NCBI GenBank assembly: GCA_964630665.1 | Contig: CAZVVN010000011.1 | Span: forward strand, 1-64,000 | Reading direction: 5' to 3' | Origin: UBA9619 sp964630665 | GTDB lineage: Bacteria; Pseudomonadota; Gammaproteobacteria; Arenicellales; UBA868 | Length of the DNA: 64,000 nucleotides | In this document: positions 16,687 to 26,271 of the stretch, piece after piece | How the letters are laid out: every line of letters starts with the position of its first letter | Numbering within the stretch: position 1 is the stretch's first letter | Program-made: the position numbers and the translations under genes | The notes under the pieces: model-generated | Databases searched by the model: none | Told to the model about the DNA's origin: nothing | What the model saw: only the letters and a program-made list of their open reading frames with translations

Positions 16687-17955
16687 ATGGGGATGGGTCT
16701 TTGTTTTGTCTGCCTGCCGGACCCAGGGGTCGAGATACCCTGGTCTCTTGAAGGCTATACCAGTAACGGCGGATACGAAGCCTGGCGGAGTATCCTTCAG
16801 GACAGGATCCCACCGGCAGATCTGATCGACCAGATCAAGGCTTCGGGCTTACGTGGTCGTGGTGGGGCCGGTTTCCCATCGGGACTCAAACTGAGTTTCA
16901 TGCCTCGAGAGACCACCGGACAGAATTACATCGTCTGTAATTCCGATGAAAGTGAGCCTGGTACTTTCAAGGATCGCGATATCCTTCGCTATAACCCTCA
17001 CCAACTGATCGAGGGTATGGCAATTGCAGGCTACGTGACCGGTTCAACGGTCGGCTATAACTATATACGCGGCGAATATTATGAACCCTGGAGGCGCTTC
17101 GAATCGGCCCTTGAGGAGGCCTATGACTCAGGATTGCTGGGGCACAATCTGCTTGGTAGTCAGGCAGATTTCAATCTCTATTCGCAACGGGGGGCGGGCG
17201 CCTATATCTGTGGTGAGGAGACCGGGCTTTTAGAATCTCTCGAAGGGAAAAAGGGCATGCCGCGATTCAAACCACCCTTTCCGGCTCAGTTTGGTGCTTT
17301 CGGTCGGCCAACGACGGTAAACAATACCGAAACCCTGGCTTCATTACCACCGATTCTACGAAATGGTGCCGATTGGTTTATGAATCTGGGGGCACAAGGC
17401 AGTGGCGGCAGCAAGATCTTTTCGGTATCGGGTCACGTGCAGACACCCGGAAACTATGAGGTGACCTTGGGCACGCCTTTCCGCGAACTTCTAGCACTGG
17501 CTGGAGGCCTGCTTCCCGGCAGAGAGTTAAAAGCAGTCATTCCTGGTGGCTGTTCCATGCCTGTTATGCCGGCTGCTGCCATCATTGACTGTCCGATGGA
17601 CTACGAGGCTCTGCAGGAAGCGGGTTCAATGATCGGTTCCGGCGGTGTCATCGTCATGGACGAGAGCACTTGTATGGTGGAGGTTTTGGAGCGCATTGCG
17701 TTGTTTTACTATCGAGAATCTTGTGGTCAATGCACACCATGTCGTGAAGGGACGGGCTGGCTTTACCGATTAATAAGCCGTATCCGTAAAGGACAGGGTA
17801 CCTCAGAGGATATCGACAAACTCCAAGGCGTGGCGGATCGAATCGAAGGCAGGACCATTTGTGCCTTGGGTGATGCAGCGGCCTGGCCGGTCCAGAGTTT
17901 TCTTAAACATTATCGGCATGAGTTCGAAGCCAAGCTCCTGGCTCGAAGCGCATGA
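16687..17955 (+). CDS. nuoF: NADH-quinone oxidoreductase subunit F
   Basis: 51-kDa-type subunit that binds NADH and FMN and carries cluster N3. The 422 residues show the NADH-binding GLRGRGGAGFPSGLK near position 55, the FMN region with CNSDESEPGTFKDR and YICGEETGLLESLEG, and the N3 cysteines in ESCGQCTPCREGTGW with the last one near TICALGDA. No residue of the family signature is obviously missing. It is separated from nuoG by 21 bp. Confidence 0.97.
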   Translation: MGMGLCFVCLPDPGVEIPWSLEGYTSNGGYEAWRSILQDRIPPADLIDQIKASGLRGRGGAGFPSGLKLSFMPRETTGQNYIVCNSDESEPGTFKDRDILRYNPHQLIEGMAIAGYVTGSTVGYNYIRGEYYEPWRRFESALEEAYDSGLLGHNLLGSQADFNLYSQRGAGAYICGEETGLLESLEGKKGMPRFKPPFPAQFGAFGRPTTVNNTETLASLPPILRNGADWFMNLGAQGSGGSKIFSVSGHVQTPGNYEVTLGTPFRELLALAGGLLPGRELKAVIPGGCSMPVMPAAAIIDCPMDYEALQEAGSMIGSGGVIVMDESTCMVEVLERIALFYYRESCGQCTPCREGTGWLYRLISRIRKGQGTSEDIDKLQGVADRIEGRTICALGDAAAWPVQSFLKHYRHEFEAKLLARSA

Positions 17956-17976
17956 CGGAACGAGCCTGTTAGACCC

Positions 17977-20367
17977 GTGATCAAAATTGAGATCAATGGC
18001 CGACAACTCGAGGCCAAAGACGGATCAACCATCATCGAAGTGGCTGACAGTGCGGGCATCTATATTCCAAGATTCTGTTATCACGAAAAACTTTCTGTGG
18101 CTGCGAACTGTCGTATGTGTCTAGTAGAAGTTGAGAATGCGCCCAAAGCACTGCCTGCCTGTGCAACCCCAGCGGTTGAGGGGATGGTTGTTCACACGAT
18201 TTCTGAAAAGGCCGTGGCCGCCCAACAAGATACCATGGAGTTTCTCCTGATCAACCATCCCCTTGATTGCCCGATCTGTGACCAGGGGGGAGAATGCCCG
18301 TTGCAGGACCAGGCGGTGGGATACGGCGGTGATGCATCCCGATATACGGAGGGCAAGCGGACTGTCGAGAGCGGAGATGTCGGCTCTCTGATCGCAACCG
18401 AGATGACTCGCTGTATTCATTGTACGCGTTGTGTCCGTTTTGGACAGGAGGTGGCCGGGATCATGGAACTCGGGGCCATCGGCCGCGGTGAGGAGATGAA
18501 GATCAGCACTTTTATGGGCGGCGTAATCAAGAGTGAGGTTTCAGGTAACGCCATTGACCTGTGTCCTGTTGGTGCACTGACTTCCAAGCCTTATCGATTT
18601 TCTGCGCGCTCCTGGGAGTTGATACGGCACAGTGGTATCAGCCCACATGATTGCCTGGGGTCGAATCTCGACATCCACGAGATCAACGGTGTGGTCAAAC
18701 GAGTTTTGCCTCGTGATAATGAAGCGGTCAATGAATGCTGGCTGTCCGACCGCGATCGTTACAGTTATGAGGCGGTCAATTCGTCAGATCGTCTGACGTT
18801 GCCGCTGATCCGAAAAGGTGACACGTTCCACGAGGCCGATTGGTCCGAAGCGCTAGAAATGGCGGTAGAGTCATTGCAGCGTGTTCATCAGGAGACAGGT
18901 GGATCTTCGATCGGGTCGTTGTGTACACCGACGGCCACACTGGAAGAGTTCTTTTTGCTGCAGAAGATTCTGCGTGGACTCGACAGCTCGAACATTGACC
19001 ATCGGCTGCGACAGCAAGATTTTCGAGATGACCCGCTTGTGCCGATCTTTCCGGCCTCACGGACACCCGTCGCGAGTATCCAGGGTCTCGACGCAGTTCT
19101 ATTAGTCGGCTGTAACATCAGAAAGGAACTGCCGCTATTGGCCCTACGGCTCAGAGCAATGACACAAAGGGGCGGTCGTGTGGGTGCATTGAACCCCCTC
19201 CAGTATGATTTTAATTTCCCGGTAGCCCACCAGGTCACGGTGGCGCCGACCAGTTTAGAAGGTGACTTTGCGCTTTTGGCCTGCGCTATGGCCCAAAAAC
19301 TTCAAAAAGAAATGCCGGAATGGATCACCACCCTGGCGGCTACGGTCGATCTGGCACCGGAGGTGGAAGGTCTCGCTGAGATGCTGTTGTCGGGGGATAG
19401 AGGTAGCCTGATTGTGCTTGGGCAGGTCAGTTGTAACCACCAGAATTCATCCCTGCTGCGCAGCTTGGCATTCTGGATCAGTGAAATCTGCAATATCGAT
19501 ATAGCCCTTCTTCCAGACGCGAACAGCGCGGCGGCCTGGCTGGCAGGTTGCGTTCCACATCGTGGACCTAATGGAGTCGCCCTCAGTGACCCGGGATTCG
19601 ATGCGCGGGCTATGATTGGGGAGCGTCTTCGTGCCTATGTTCTCTACGGTATGGAAGTCGATTGTGACTATGCAGAGCCACTCAAACTTGGTGAGGCGCT
19701 CAATAATGCAGATTTTGTGCTTTCCTTCTCTTGCTTCAGGTCGGCTGTGCCAGCTCAGGCTGATGTGGTGCTGCCTGTGGCGCCATTTACAGAGATAGAT
19801 GGGACATATGTCAATCTGGAAGGCAGGTTCCAGACCTCGGTGCCGGCGGTCAGTCCATCAGGCCAGGCTAGACCTGGTTGGAAGATTCTGCGTGTGTTGG
19901 GAAATCTGCTAGAACTCGAAGGGTTTGGCTATGTCAGTACGGATGAAGTCGCCCGTGAGATTGCTGCACCGGTCCTGCCTCCAGTAAGACGGAGCACGAC
20001 CTACCAGGATCCGGATCGAGGCGATGAAGACCGCCGATCACCGGTTCTCGCCGGTAATGGCAACCGAGTATGTCGGATTATGGATATTCCCATCTACGAA
20101 ACTGATCCAATAGTTCGACGGGCGGCAGCGCTTCAGTCGACAGCGGATGCTACGGTTGCAATGGTTCACATTGATTTGAAGGATCTAACGAGCCTTGGAT
20201 TATCTGCTGGCGACAAGGTCAGGGTCAGTGGCCAGGACGGCAGGGTAATTCTGCCGTTAAAGGTCGACCACCGGGTACCTGCTGGAGCTGTCTACATTCC
20301 AGGTGGGTGCTCGGAGACAGCTCCCCTGGGTTCCAGCAGTCATGTGACCATCGAGGCGGAAGTCTAA
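17977..20367 (+). CDS. nuoG: NADH-quinone oxidoreductase subunit G
   Basis: 75-kDa-type subunit, the iron-sulfur wire of the NADH arm. The GTG start gives 796 residues. The N-terminal [2Fe-2S] ligands lie in CYHEKLSVAANCRMC and the later ACATP. The His/Cys cluster site is HPLDCPICDQGGECPL, and a [4Fe-4S] site is CIHCTRCVRFG plus DLCPVGAL. A degenerate molybdopterin-oxidoreductase domain fills the rest. The extra cysteine cluster called N7 in E. coli NuoG appears absent: the matching region reads SPHDCLGSN with a single cysteine. This resembles the N7-less form of mitochondria and many proteobacteria. Confidence 0.96.
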   Translation: MIKIEINGRQLEAKDGSTIIEVADSAGIYIPRFCYHEKLSVAANCRMCLVEVENAPKALPACATPAVEGMVVHTISEKAVAAQQDTMEFLLINHPLDCPICDQGGECPLQDQAVGYGGDASRYTEGKRTVESGDVGSLIATEMTRCIHCTRCVRFGQEVAGIMELGAIGRGEEMKISTFMGGVIKSEVSGNAIDLCPVGALTSKPYRFSARSWELIRHSGISPHDCLGSNLDIHEINGVVKRVLPRDNEAVNECWLSDRDRYSYEAVNSSDRLTLPLIRKGDTFHEADWSEALEMAVESLQRVHQETGGSSIGSLCTPTATLEEFFLLQKILRGLDSSNIDHRLRQQDFRDDPLVPIFPASRTPVASIQGLDAVLLVGCNIRKELPLLALRLRAMTQRGGRVGALNPLQYDFNFPVAHQVTVAPTSLEGDFALLACAMAQKLQKEMPEWITTLAATVDLAPEVEGLAEMLLSGDRGSLIVLGQVSCNHQNSSLLRSLAFWISEICNIDIALLPDANSAAAWLAGCVPHRGPNGVALSDPGFDARAMIGERLRAYVLYGMEVDCDYAEPLKLGEALNNADFVLSFSCFRSAVPAQADVVLPVAPFTEIDGTYVNLEGRFQTSVPAVSPSGQARPGWKILRVLGNLLELEGFGYVSTDEVAREIAAPVLPPVRRSTTYQDPDRGDEDRRSPVLAGNGNRVCRIMDIPIYETDPIVRRAAALQSTADATVAMVHIDLKDLTSLGLSAGDKVRVSGQDGRVILPLKVDHRVPAGAVYIPGGCSETAPLGSSSHVTIEAEV

Positions 20368-20369
20368 AG

Positions 20370-21401
20370 ATGGATTGGATGATTCAGGCCTGGCAGCAAC
20401 TGCCGATCATTGTTCAACTCGCCATAAAGATCGGCCTTATCCTGGGACCCCTGATCCTTTCAGTTGCCTACTACACCTATCTTGAAAGGAAGGTCATCGC
20501 CTACATGCATGTGCGGGTAGGGCCCAACCGGGTTGGGCCAAAGGGCCTCCTTCAGCCGATAGCGGATGTTGTCAAGCTGATGTTCAAGGAGATGATCCTA
20601 CCCACGAAGTCGGATCGCTATCTATTCATCATCGCTCCAGTGCTCTCTTTGGCGCCAGCTTTGGCCGCATGGGCAGTCATCCCATTTTCAGGCTCACTGG
20701 TACTTGCTGACATCGATGCGAGTCTGTTGTACGTTCTGGCTCTGACATCCATGGGTGTCTACGGTGTGATCATCGCGGGCTGGGCATCGAATTCGAAATA
20801 CGCCTTTCTGGGCGCCATGCGGGCGGCAGCGCAGATCGTTGCCTATGAAATTGCCATGGGGTTCGCCCTGGTCGGTGTACTGATGGCGGCCGGCAGCCTG
20901 AATCTCAGCGCCATAGTACTTGCCCAGTCAGGTGGAATTCACCAGTGGTATTTCATTCCATTACTGCCTCTTTTCCTGGTATACCTGATTGCTGGTGTTG
21001 CCGAAACCAACCGTGCTCCGTTCGATGTAGCAGAAGGAGAATCGGAGATCGTCGCTGGATTTCATGTGGATTATTCCGGCATGGGTTTTGCGCTGTTCTT
21101 TCTCGCGGAATATGCAAACATGTTGTTGATTTCCGCCTTAACAGTGCTGATGTTCCTTGGGGGGTGGAACCCACCGCTGGATGTGGCACCCTTCATCTGG
21201 GTCCCGGGATTATTTTGGTTTCTGGGCAAGCTTTGTGCGGTGGCCTTCCTTTTTCTATGGTTTCGGGCAACCTTTCCGCGCTACCGTTATGACCAGATTA
21301 TGCGCCTGGGCTGGAAAGTGTTCATACCTATCACGTTGATCTGGATCGGTGTCATCGGCTTTGCCCGATTCTTTACCCCCTTCGGTAGCATTTTCCGGTA
21401 G
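20370..21401 (+). CDS. nuoH: NADH-quinone oxidoreductase subunit H
   Basis: Membrane subunit at the heel of complex I that lines the quinone channel. The ATG at 20370, two bases after the nuoG stop, gives 343 residues with eight or so predicted helices. Conserved loops include ERKVIAYMHVRVGPNRVGPKG near the N-terminus and AETNRAPFDVAEGESEIVAGFHVDYSG in the middle, both signatures of NuoH/ND1. Acidic residues of the second motif are the proposed proton-quinone coupling site. Confidence 0.96.
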   Translation: MDWMIQAWQQLPIIVQLAIKIGLILGPLILSVAYYTYLERKVIAYMHVRVGPNRVGPKGLLQPIADVVKLMFKEMILPTKSDRYLFIIAPVLSLAPALAAWAVIPFSGSLVLADIDASLLYVLALTSMGVYGVIIAGWASNSKYAFLGAMRAAAQIVAYEIAMGFALVGVLMAAGSLNLSAIVLAQSGGIHQWYFIPLLPLFLVYLIAGVAETNRAPFDVAEGESEIVAGFHVDYSGMGFALFFLAEYANMLLISALTVLMFLGGWNPPLDVAPFIWVPGLFWFLGKLCAVAFLFLWFRATFPRYRYDQIMRLGWKVFIPITLIWIGVIGFARFFTPFGSIFR

Positions 21402-21409
21402 CGGTCAGA

Positions 21410-21901
21410 ATGCAATTTCCACTCAGAAACGTGTTTCAAACCTGGTCACTCACGGAACTGTTGAGGGGCTTACTCCTGACTGGAGGGTATTTCTTCAGAC
21501 GCAAATTCACCATCCAATACCCGGAAGAAAAAACGCCAAAATCTCCGCGCTTTCGTGGTCTCCATGCCCTCAGGCGCTACCCGAATGGAGAAGAACGTTG
21601 TATTGCCTGCAAACTCTGTGAGGCGGTCTGTCCGGCCCTCGCAATTAACATAGAGTCGGAAGAGCGACAGGATGGCACCAGACGAACCATCCGCTATGAC
21701 ATAGACCTGTTCAAATGCATCTACTGCGGATTTTGCGAAGAGGCCTGCCCGGTGGATTCCATCGTTCTCACCGGTATCGATGAATACCATTTTGAAACCG
21801 GGGAGTCCGGTGTAGTGAGCAAGCTCGATCTGCTTTCCCTGGGAGATCGTTACGAAAGCGACATTGCTGCGGCTCGTACTCAGGATGCTCCTTACCGTTA
21901 A
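21410..21901 (+). CDS. nuoI: NADH-quinone oxidoreductase subunit I
   Basis: TYKY-type ferredoxin subunit carrying clusters N6a and N6b. The 163-residue protein has two CX2CX2CX3C motifs, CIACKLCEAVCPA and CIYCGFCEEACPVD. An N-terminal amphipathic helix docks it to the membrane arm, and FRGLHALRRYPNGEERC is the familiar lead-in. The two motifs are spaced as in the family. It lies eight bases after nuoH. Confidence 0.97.
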   Translation: MQFPLRNVFQTWSLTELLRGLLLTGGYFFRRKFTIQYPEEKTPKSPRFRGLHALRRYPNGEERCIACKLCEAVCPALAINIESEERQDGTRRTIRYDIDLFKCIYCGFCEEACPVDSIVLTGIDEYHFETGESGVVSKLDLLSLGDRYESDIAAARTQDAPYR

Positions 21902-21925
21902 CGCCTGGCAAGAGCAGAACAAGAA

Positions 21926-22543
21926 ATGACCCTGTTATCAATCGTCTTCTATGTTCTGGCTGCGGTGCTGGTTGGTTCCAGCGCCATGGTGATTAGCGTC
22001 CGGAACCCTGTTAAAGCTGCCTTGTTTCTGGTGCTTTCGTTTTTCTCCGCAGCCTGTATCTGGATGACGTTGGAAGCAGAATTCCTGGCTATAACACTGG
22101 TGCTGGTGTATGTCGGTGCTGTTATGGTCCTGTTTTTGTTTGTAGTGATGATGCTTGACATCGATATCGTACGGATGCGGGAAGGATTCACCCGCTATCT
22201 GCCCCTCGGTGCAGTTGTGGCCGGAATCATGATGACAGAGATTGCCCTGGTGGTTATGTCCGGCCGTTTCGAGCTGGATAATCTGGCACGCCCAGCCGGT
22301 CATTCGGCAGATTACAGCAACACCCGAGAACTGGGTCTGTTGCTCTACACGGACTATGTGCTTGCCTTCGAAGTTGCTGGGCTAATACTGCTCGTTGCCA
22401 TTGTAGCAGCCATCGCGCTGACGCTAAGGCGTAGGCCTGAGACCCGATACCAGAAGCCTTCCAAGCAGGTCAAGGTAAAGAAATCAGATCGACTGCGAGT
22501 CGTCGACGTGCCGTCGGGCCCGCGACAGGATAACGTCAAATGA
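21926..22543 (+). CDS. nuoJ: NADH-quinone oxidoreductase subunit J
   Basis: ND6-like membrane subunit. The 205 residues contain five predicted helices. The third holds the glycine-rich stretch ITLVLVYVGAVMVLFLFVVMM, whose pi-bulge region is conserved in NuoJ. The C-terminal roughly 40 residues are hydrophilic and basic (RRRPETRYQKP onward), a common feature of proteobacterial NuoJ. The stop overlaps the nuoK start by four bases (ATGA). Confidence 0.95.
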   Translation: MTLLSIVFYVLAAVLVGSSAMVISVRNPVKAALFLVLSFFSAACIWMTLEAEFLAITLVLVYVGAVMVLFLFVVMMLDIDIVRMREGFTRYLPLGAVVAGIMMTEIALVVMSGRFELDNLARPAGHSADYSNTRELGLLLYTDYVLAFEVAGLILLVAIVAAIALTLRRRPETRYQKPSKQVKVKKSDRLRVVDVPSGPRQDNVK

Positions 22544-22845
22544 TCCCGCTCTCCCACTATCTAGTGCTGAGTGCCGTGCTGTTCGCGCTGAGTGTGATGG
22601 GCGTGTTTCTGAATCGAAAGAATTTGGTGATCATTCTGATGGCGATAGAACTGCTCCTGCTCGCGGTCAACATCAACTTTGTCGCGTTTTCCTATTATCT
22701 CGATGACCCGGCCGGGCAGGTATTCGTGTTCTTTATTCTGACCGTCGCAGCAGCTGAAGCTGCAATTGGTTTAGCGATCCTAATCCTGCTATTCCGAAAT
22801 CGCCGTTCCATTAACGTCCAGGACCTTGATCAACTCAAGGGCTGA
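22540..22845 (+). CDS. nuoK: NADH-quinone oxidoreductase subunit K
   Basis: ND4L-like membrane subunit with three helices in 101 residues. Conserved membrane glutamates needed for proton movement are seen in MAIELLLLAVNINFV (helix 2) and AAAEAAIGLAI (helix 3). The NRKNLVIILM lead-in is also typical. Length equals the E. coli protein (about 100 residues). Confidence 0.96.
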   Translation: MIPLSHYLVLSAVLFALSVMGVFLNRKNLVIILMAIELLLLAVNINFVAFSYYLDDPAGQVFVFFILTVAAAEAAIGLAILILLFRNRRSINVQDLDQLKG

Positions 22846-22855
22846 CATTAATACC

Positions 22856-24787
22856 ATGGAAACACTCTACCTTCTAATACCTGTGTTGTGTTTGGCCGCT
22901 TCGATCGTAGCTGGTCTGATGGGGCATTTGATCGGGAGAGTTGGAGCCCATCGCGTGACCATTGGCGCGGTTGGGTTGGCGCTGATCTTGTCTTTGATCG
23001 TGACCCATGATGTCTACAGGGGGAACACCTTTAACGGTAGTGTCTATATCTGGGGCACCAGTGGCGGGGTGTCCTTTGAAATCGGGTTCCTTATCGATCG
23101 ACTGACTGGCCTGATGATGAGTGTGGTCACTTTTGTTTCCCTCATGGTTCACATCTATACGATCGGGTACATGCGTGATGATCCGGGGTACACCCGCTTT
23201 TTCAGCTATATCTCATTATTTACTTTTGCGATGCTGATGTTGGTGATGGCCAATAATTTCTTGCAGTTGTTTTTCGGCTGGGAAGCGGTCGGATTGGTAT
23301 CCTATTTGCTGATTGGCTTTTGGTACCAAAGGGAGTCTGCTATCGCTGCAAATTTGAAAGCGTTTTTGGTAAATCGAGTTGGAGATCTCGGTTTTATATT
23401 GGGAATCGCAGCCATTTTGTATCTTTTTGGAAGCTTGGATTACGCGGCAGTCTTTACCGGTGCCCGGGACTACAGCGGCAACTCGGTGACCGGTCCTTTG
23501 GGTTTTGAATGGCAGTGGATGACGATCGTCTGCCTGCTGCTTTTTGTCGGTGCAATGGGGAAATCTGCTCAGGTCCCGCTGCACGTATGGCTACCCGATT
23601 CCATGGAAGGCCCCACTCCAATATCCGCACTGATACATGCCGCGACGATGGTCACTGCGGGGATCTTTATGGTCGCACGCATGTCGCCGCTTTTTGAGCT
23701 ATCTACTACTGCGCTATCCGTTGTGCTGATCGTTGGCGCAGTGACAGCGCTTCTTATGGCTCTCGTCGGCCTGGTCCAAAATGACATCAAACGCGTAGTG
23801 GCTTATTCGACGCTCTCGCAACTCGGTTACATGACCGTTGCACTGGGGGTCTCTGCGTACTCGGTTTCGATCTTCCATCTGGCGACCCATGCGTTTTTCA
23901 AAGCCCTGCTGTTCCTGGCAGCTGGTTCGGTCATTATTGCCTTGCACCATGAGCAGGATATGCGGCGCATGGGGGGGCTCCGGCATTCCATGCCAATCAC
24001 CTACATCACGGCTGTCATTGGAAGTCTGGCTCTTGCCGGGATTCCACCCTTTGCCGGGTTCTTTTCCAAGGACGCGATAATCGAGGCTGTGCGCCACGCC
24101 AGCATTCCTGGGGCCGGTTTCGCCTATTTCGCCGTACTCAGCGGAGTTTTGGTTACGGCGTTTTACTCCTTTCGGCTGGTCTTCATGGTTTTCCACGGCG
24201 AGTCCAGGGTCAGTGAGGATGTCCGCAGCCATCTGCACGAAAGTCCCTGGTCGGTCACAGGTCCGCTCATCCTCCTGGCAATCCCTTCGATTTTAGCCGG
24301 GATGCTCATGGTTGAAGGCGCAATGTCGGGGAACCTATTCGGTGACTCGATCGAGTATCGTGCAGTGGCTGATGAGTCCGGTCACCCCAACGCGCTGGGA
24401 CTTGTCCTGCACGGATTTGCTGCTCCGCCCTTCTGGCTGGCAGTGGCGGGCATTGGTCTGGCCTGGCTGTTTTATATCCGTTATCAGACGTTTCCAGGAA
24501 AGGTTGCGGCCAGGCTTGGACTCATCCATCAGATATTACTCAGAAAATATGGATTTGATGAGCTGTATCAGATGGTGTTTTCGTCGGGTGGCAGGTCAGT
24601 CGGCAACTTTCTGTGGGTGTTTCTGGACGTAAAGTTGATCGACGGAGTGGCTGTCAACGGCACAGCTAATCTCATTGGTTGGATTTCAGTAATAGCCCGC
24701 AGACTGCAGACCGGATATGTCTACCATTATGCTTTTGCAATGATCATAGGATTGGTCCTGCTCATGTCTTGGCGGCTTTGGGCATGA
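22856..24787 (+). CDS. nuoL: NADH-quinone oxidoreductase subunit L
   Basis: Largest antiporter-like proton-pumping subunit of complex I, with the long lateral helix at its C-terminus. The ATG at 22856 gives 643 residues. Signatures include WEAVGLVSYLLIGFW (with the key glutamate), GAMGKSAQVPLHVWLPDSMEGPTPISALIHAATMV, the lysine-containing FKALLFLAAGSVI, and GIPPFAGFFSKD. An upstream in-frame start inside nuoK is less likely. The stop overlaps nuoM (ATGA). Confidence 0.97.
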   Translation: METLYLLIPVLCLAASIVAGLMGHLIGRVGAHRVTIGAVGLALILSLIVTHDVYRGNTFNGSVYIWGTSGGVSFEIGFLIDRLTGLMMSVVTFVSLMVHIYTIGYMRDDPGYTRFFSYISLFTFAMLMLVMANNFLQLFFGWEAVGLVSYLLIGFWYQRESAIAANLKAFLVNRVGDLGFILGIAAILYLFGSLDYAAVFTGARDYSGNSVTGPLGFEWQWMTIVCLLLFVGAMGKSAQVPLHVWLPDSMEGPTPISALIHAATMVTAGIFMVARMSPLFELSTTALSVVLIVGAVTALLMALVGLVQNDIKRVVAYSTLSQLGYMTVALGVSAYSVSIFHLATHAFFKALLFLAAGSVIIALHHEQDMRRMGGLRHSMPITYITAVIGSLALAGIPPFAGFFSKDAIIEAVRHASIPGAGFAYFAVLSGVLVTAFYSFRLVFMVFHGESRVSEDVRSHLHESPWSVTGPLILLAIPSILAGMLMVEGAMSGNLFGDSIEYRAVADESGHPNALGLVLHGFAAPPFWLAVAGIGLAWLFYIRYQTFPGKVAARLGLIHQILLRKYGFDELYQMVFSSGGRSVGNFLWVFLDVKLIDGVAVNGTANLIGWISVIARRLQTGYVYHYAFAMIIGLVLLMSWRLWA

Positions 24788-26271
24788 CAGTACTGGATCA
24801 ACATATGCTGAGTCTCGTGATCTGGTTGCCTGTGCTCGGCGGCGTACTGGTACTTGCCTCAGGCAGTGATCGCAATGCACCTGTGGCCCGAAAACTTGCA
24901 CTCGGTTTTTCGCTGGCTACTTTCGTTCTTTCCCTGTCTTTGTACACCGGTTTTGATGTTTCCAAATCAAGCATGCAGTTCATCGAGCACTACAGCTGGG
25001 TTGGTGCACTGAATATCTACTACCACCTGGGTATCGACGGAATATCAATGCCCCTGATCCTGCTGACGTCACTGCTGACCCTCGTCGTCGTGATCGCAGG
25101 GTGGGAGGTAATTCAAGATCGAGTTGCTCAATACCTGGCGGCATTCCTGATCATGGAAGGACTCATGATCGGGGTGTTCAGCGCATTGGATGCCATACTT
25201 TTTTATGTATTCTGGGAGGCTATGCTCATCCCCATGTTCCTGATAATTGGAATTTGGGGCGGGCCCAATCGGGTCTATGCTGCTGTCAAGTTTTTTCTTT
25301 ACACACTGTTAGGATCTTTGCTGATGCTTGTGGCTATTGTTTGCCTGTACTTTGCCACGGACCAATCATTCAGCATACTAGATTTCCACGCGGTCCCGTT
25401 GGGCTACACGGCGCAGGTGTATCTGTTTTTGGCATTTTTTGCCGCTTTTGCCGTCAAGGTGCCCATGTTTCCGGTCCATACGTGGTTGCCCGATGCCCAT
25501 GTCGAAGCTCCGACAGGTGGTTCGGTAATTCTTGCGGCCATTACACTAAAAATGGGCGCCTATGGATTCCTTCGCTTCAGCATCCCGATCGCCCCGGATG
25601 CGGCACACCACCTTGCGGGGCCGATTATCGGCTTATCACTGGTCGCGGTGGTGTACATTGCCCTGGTCGCGCTGGTCCAACGCGATATGAAAAAACTGAT
25701 TGCCTATTCATCGATCTCCCACATGGGGTTCGTGACCCTCGGGCTATTTATTTTTGATACGCAGGGTATGGAAGGTGCGATTGTCCAGATGATTTCGCAT
25801 GGATTCGTGTCCGGCGCTTTGTTTCTGTGTGTTGGCGTGCTCTACGATCGAGTTCACTCTCGCGAGATCTCTTCTTACGGGGGAGTTGTGAATACAATGC
25901 CTGTCTTTGCCGCCTTTTTTGTTTTTTTCGCAATGGCAAATGCCGGGCTTCCCGGAACTTCTGGATTCGTTGGCGAGTTCCTGGTGATTCTTGGCAGTTT
26001 CCGGACTAACGGCTGGTTTGCAGTGGTAGCAGGAAGTACTCTGGTTCTAGGAGCCGCCTATACCTTATGGATGATCAAGCGGGTAGTCTTCGGTCCGGTG
26101 GCTAACGATAACGTCAAGGTACTACTGGATATCAAAGGAAGGGAAAAGGTTGTCCTAAGTGTCCTTGCTGCCTGTGTTCTGGCACTCGGCGTGTTTCCGC
26201 TACCACTCTTGGAGGTAGTGCACGCATCGGTCGAGAATCTTCTTCATCACGCCGCGCAGACAAAACTCTGA
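24784..26271 (+). CDS. nuoM: NADH-quinone oxidoreductase subunit M
   Basis: ND4-like antiporter-type proton-pumping subunit, 495 residues from the ATG that overlaps the nuoL stop. A second in-frame ATG seven codons on is possible. Key segments are YHLGIDGISMPLILLTSLLT, FYVFWEAMLIPMFLIIGIWGG with the conserved glutamate, FAVKVPMFPVHTWLPDAHVEAPTGGSVILA, and ISSMGF-like ISHMGFVTLGLF. The last stop base is the first base of the nuoN ATG. Confidence 0.97.
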   Translation: MTVLDQHMLSLVIWLPVLGGVLVLASGSDRNAPVARKLALGFSLATFVLSLSLYTGFDVSKSSMQFIEHYSWVGALNIYYHLGIDGISMPLILLTSLLTLVVVIAGWEVIQDRVAQYLAAFLIMEGLMIGVFSALDAILFYVFWEAMLIPMFLIIGIWGGPNRVYAAVKFFLYTLLGSLLMLVAIVCLYFATDQSFSILDFHAVPLGYTAQVYLFLAFFAAFAVKVPMFPVHTWLPDAHVEAPTGGSVILAAITLKMGAYGFLRFSIPIAPDAAHHLAGPIIGLSLVAVVYIALVALVQRDMKKLIAYSSISHMGFVTLGLFIFDTQGMEGAIVQMISHGFVSGALFLCVGVLYDRVHSREISSYGGVVNTMPVFAAFFVFFAMANAGLPGTSGFVGEFLVILGSFRTNGWFAVVAGSTLVLGAAYTLWMIKRVVFGPVANDNVKVLLDIKGREKVVLSVLAACVLALGVFPLPLLEVVHASVENLLHHAAQTKL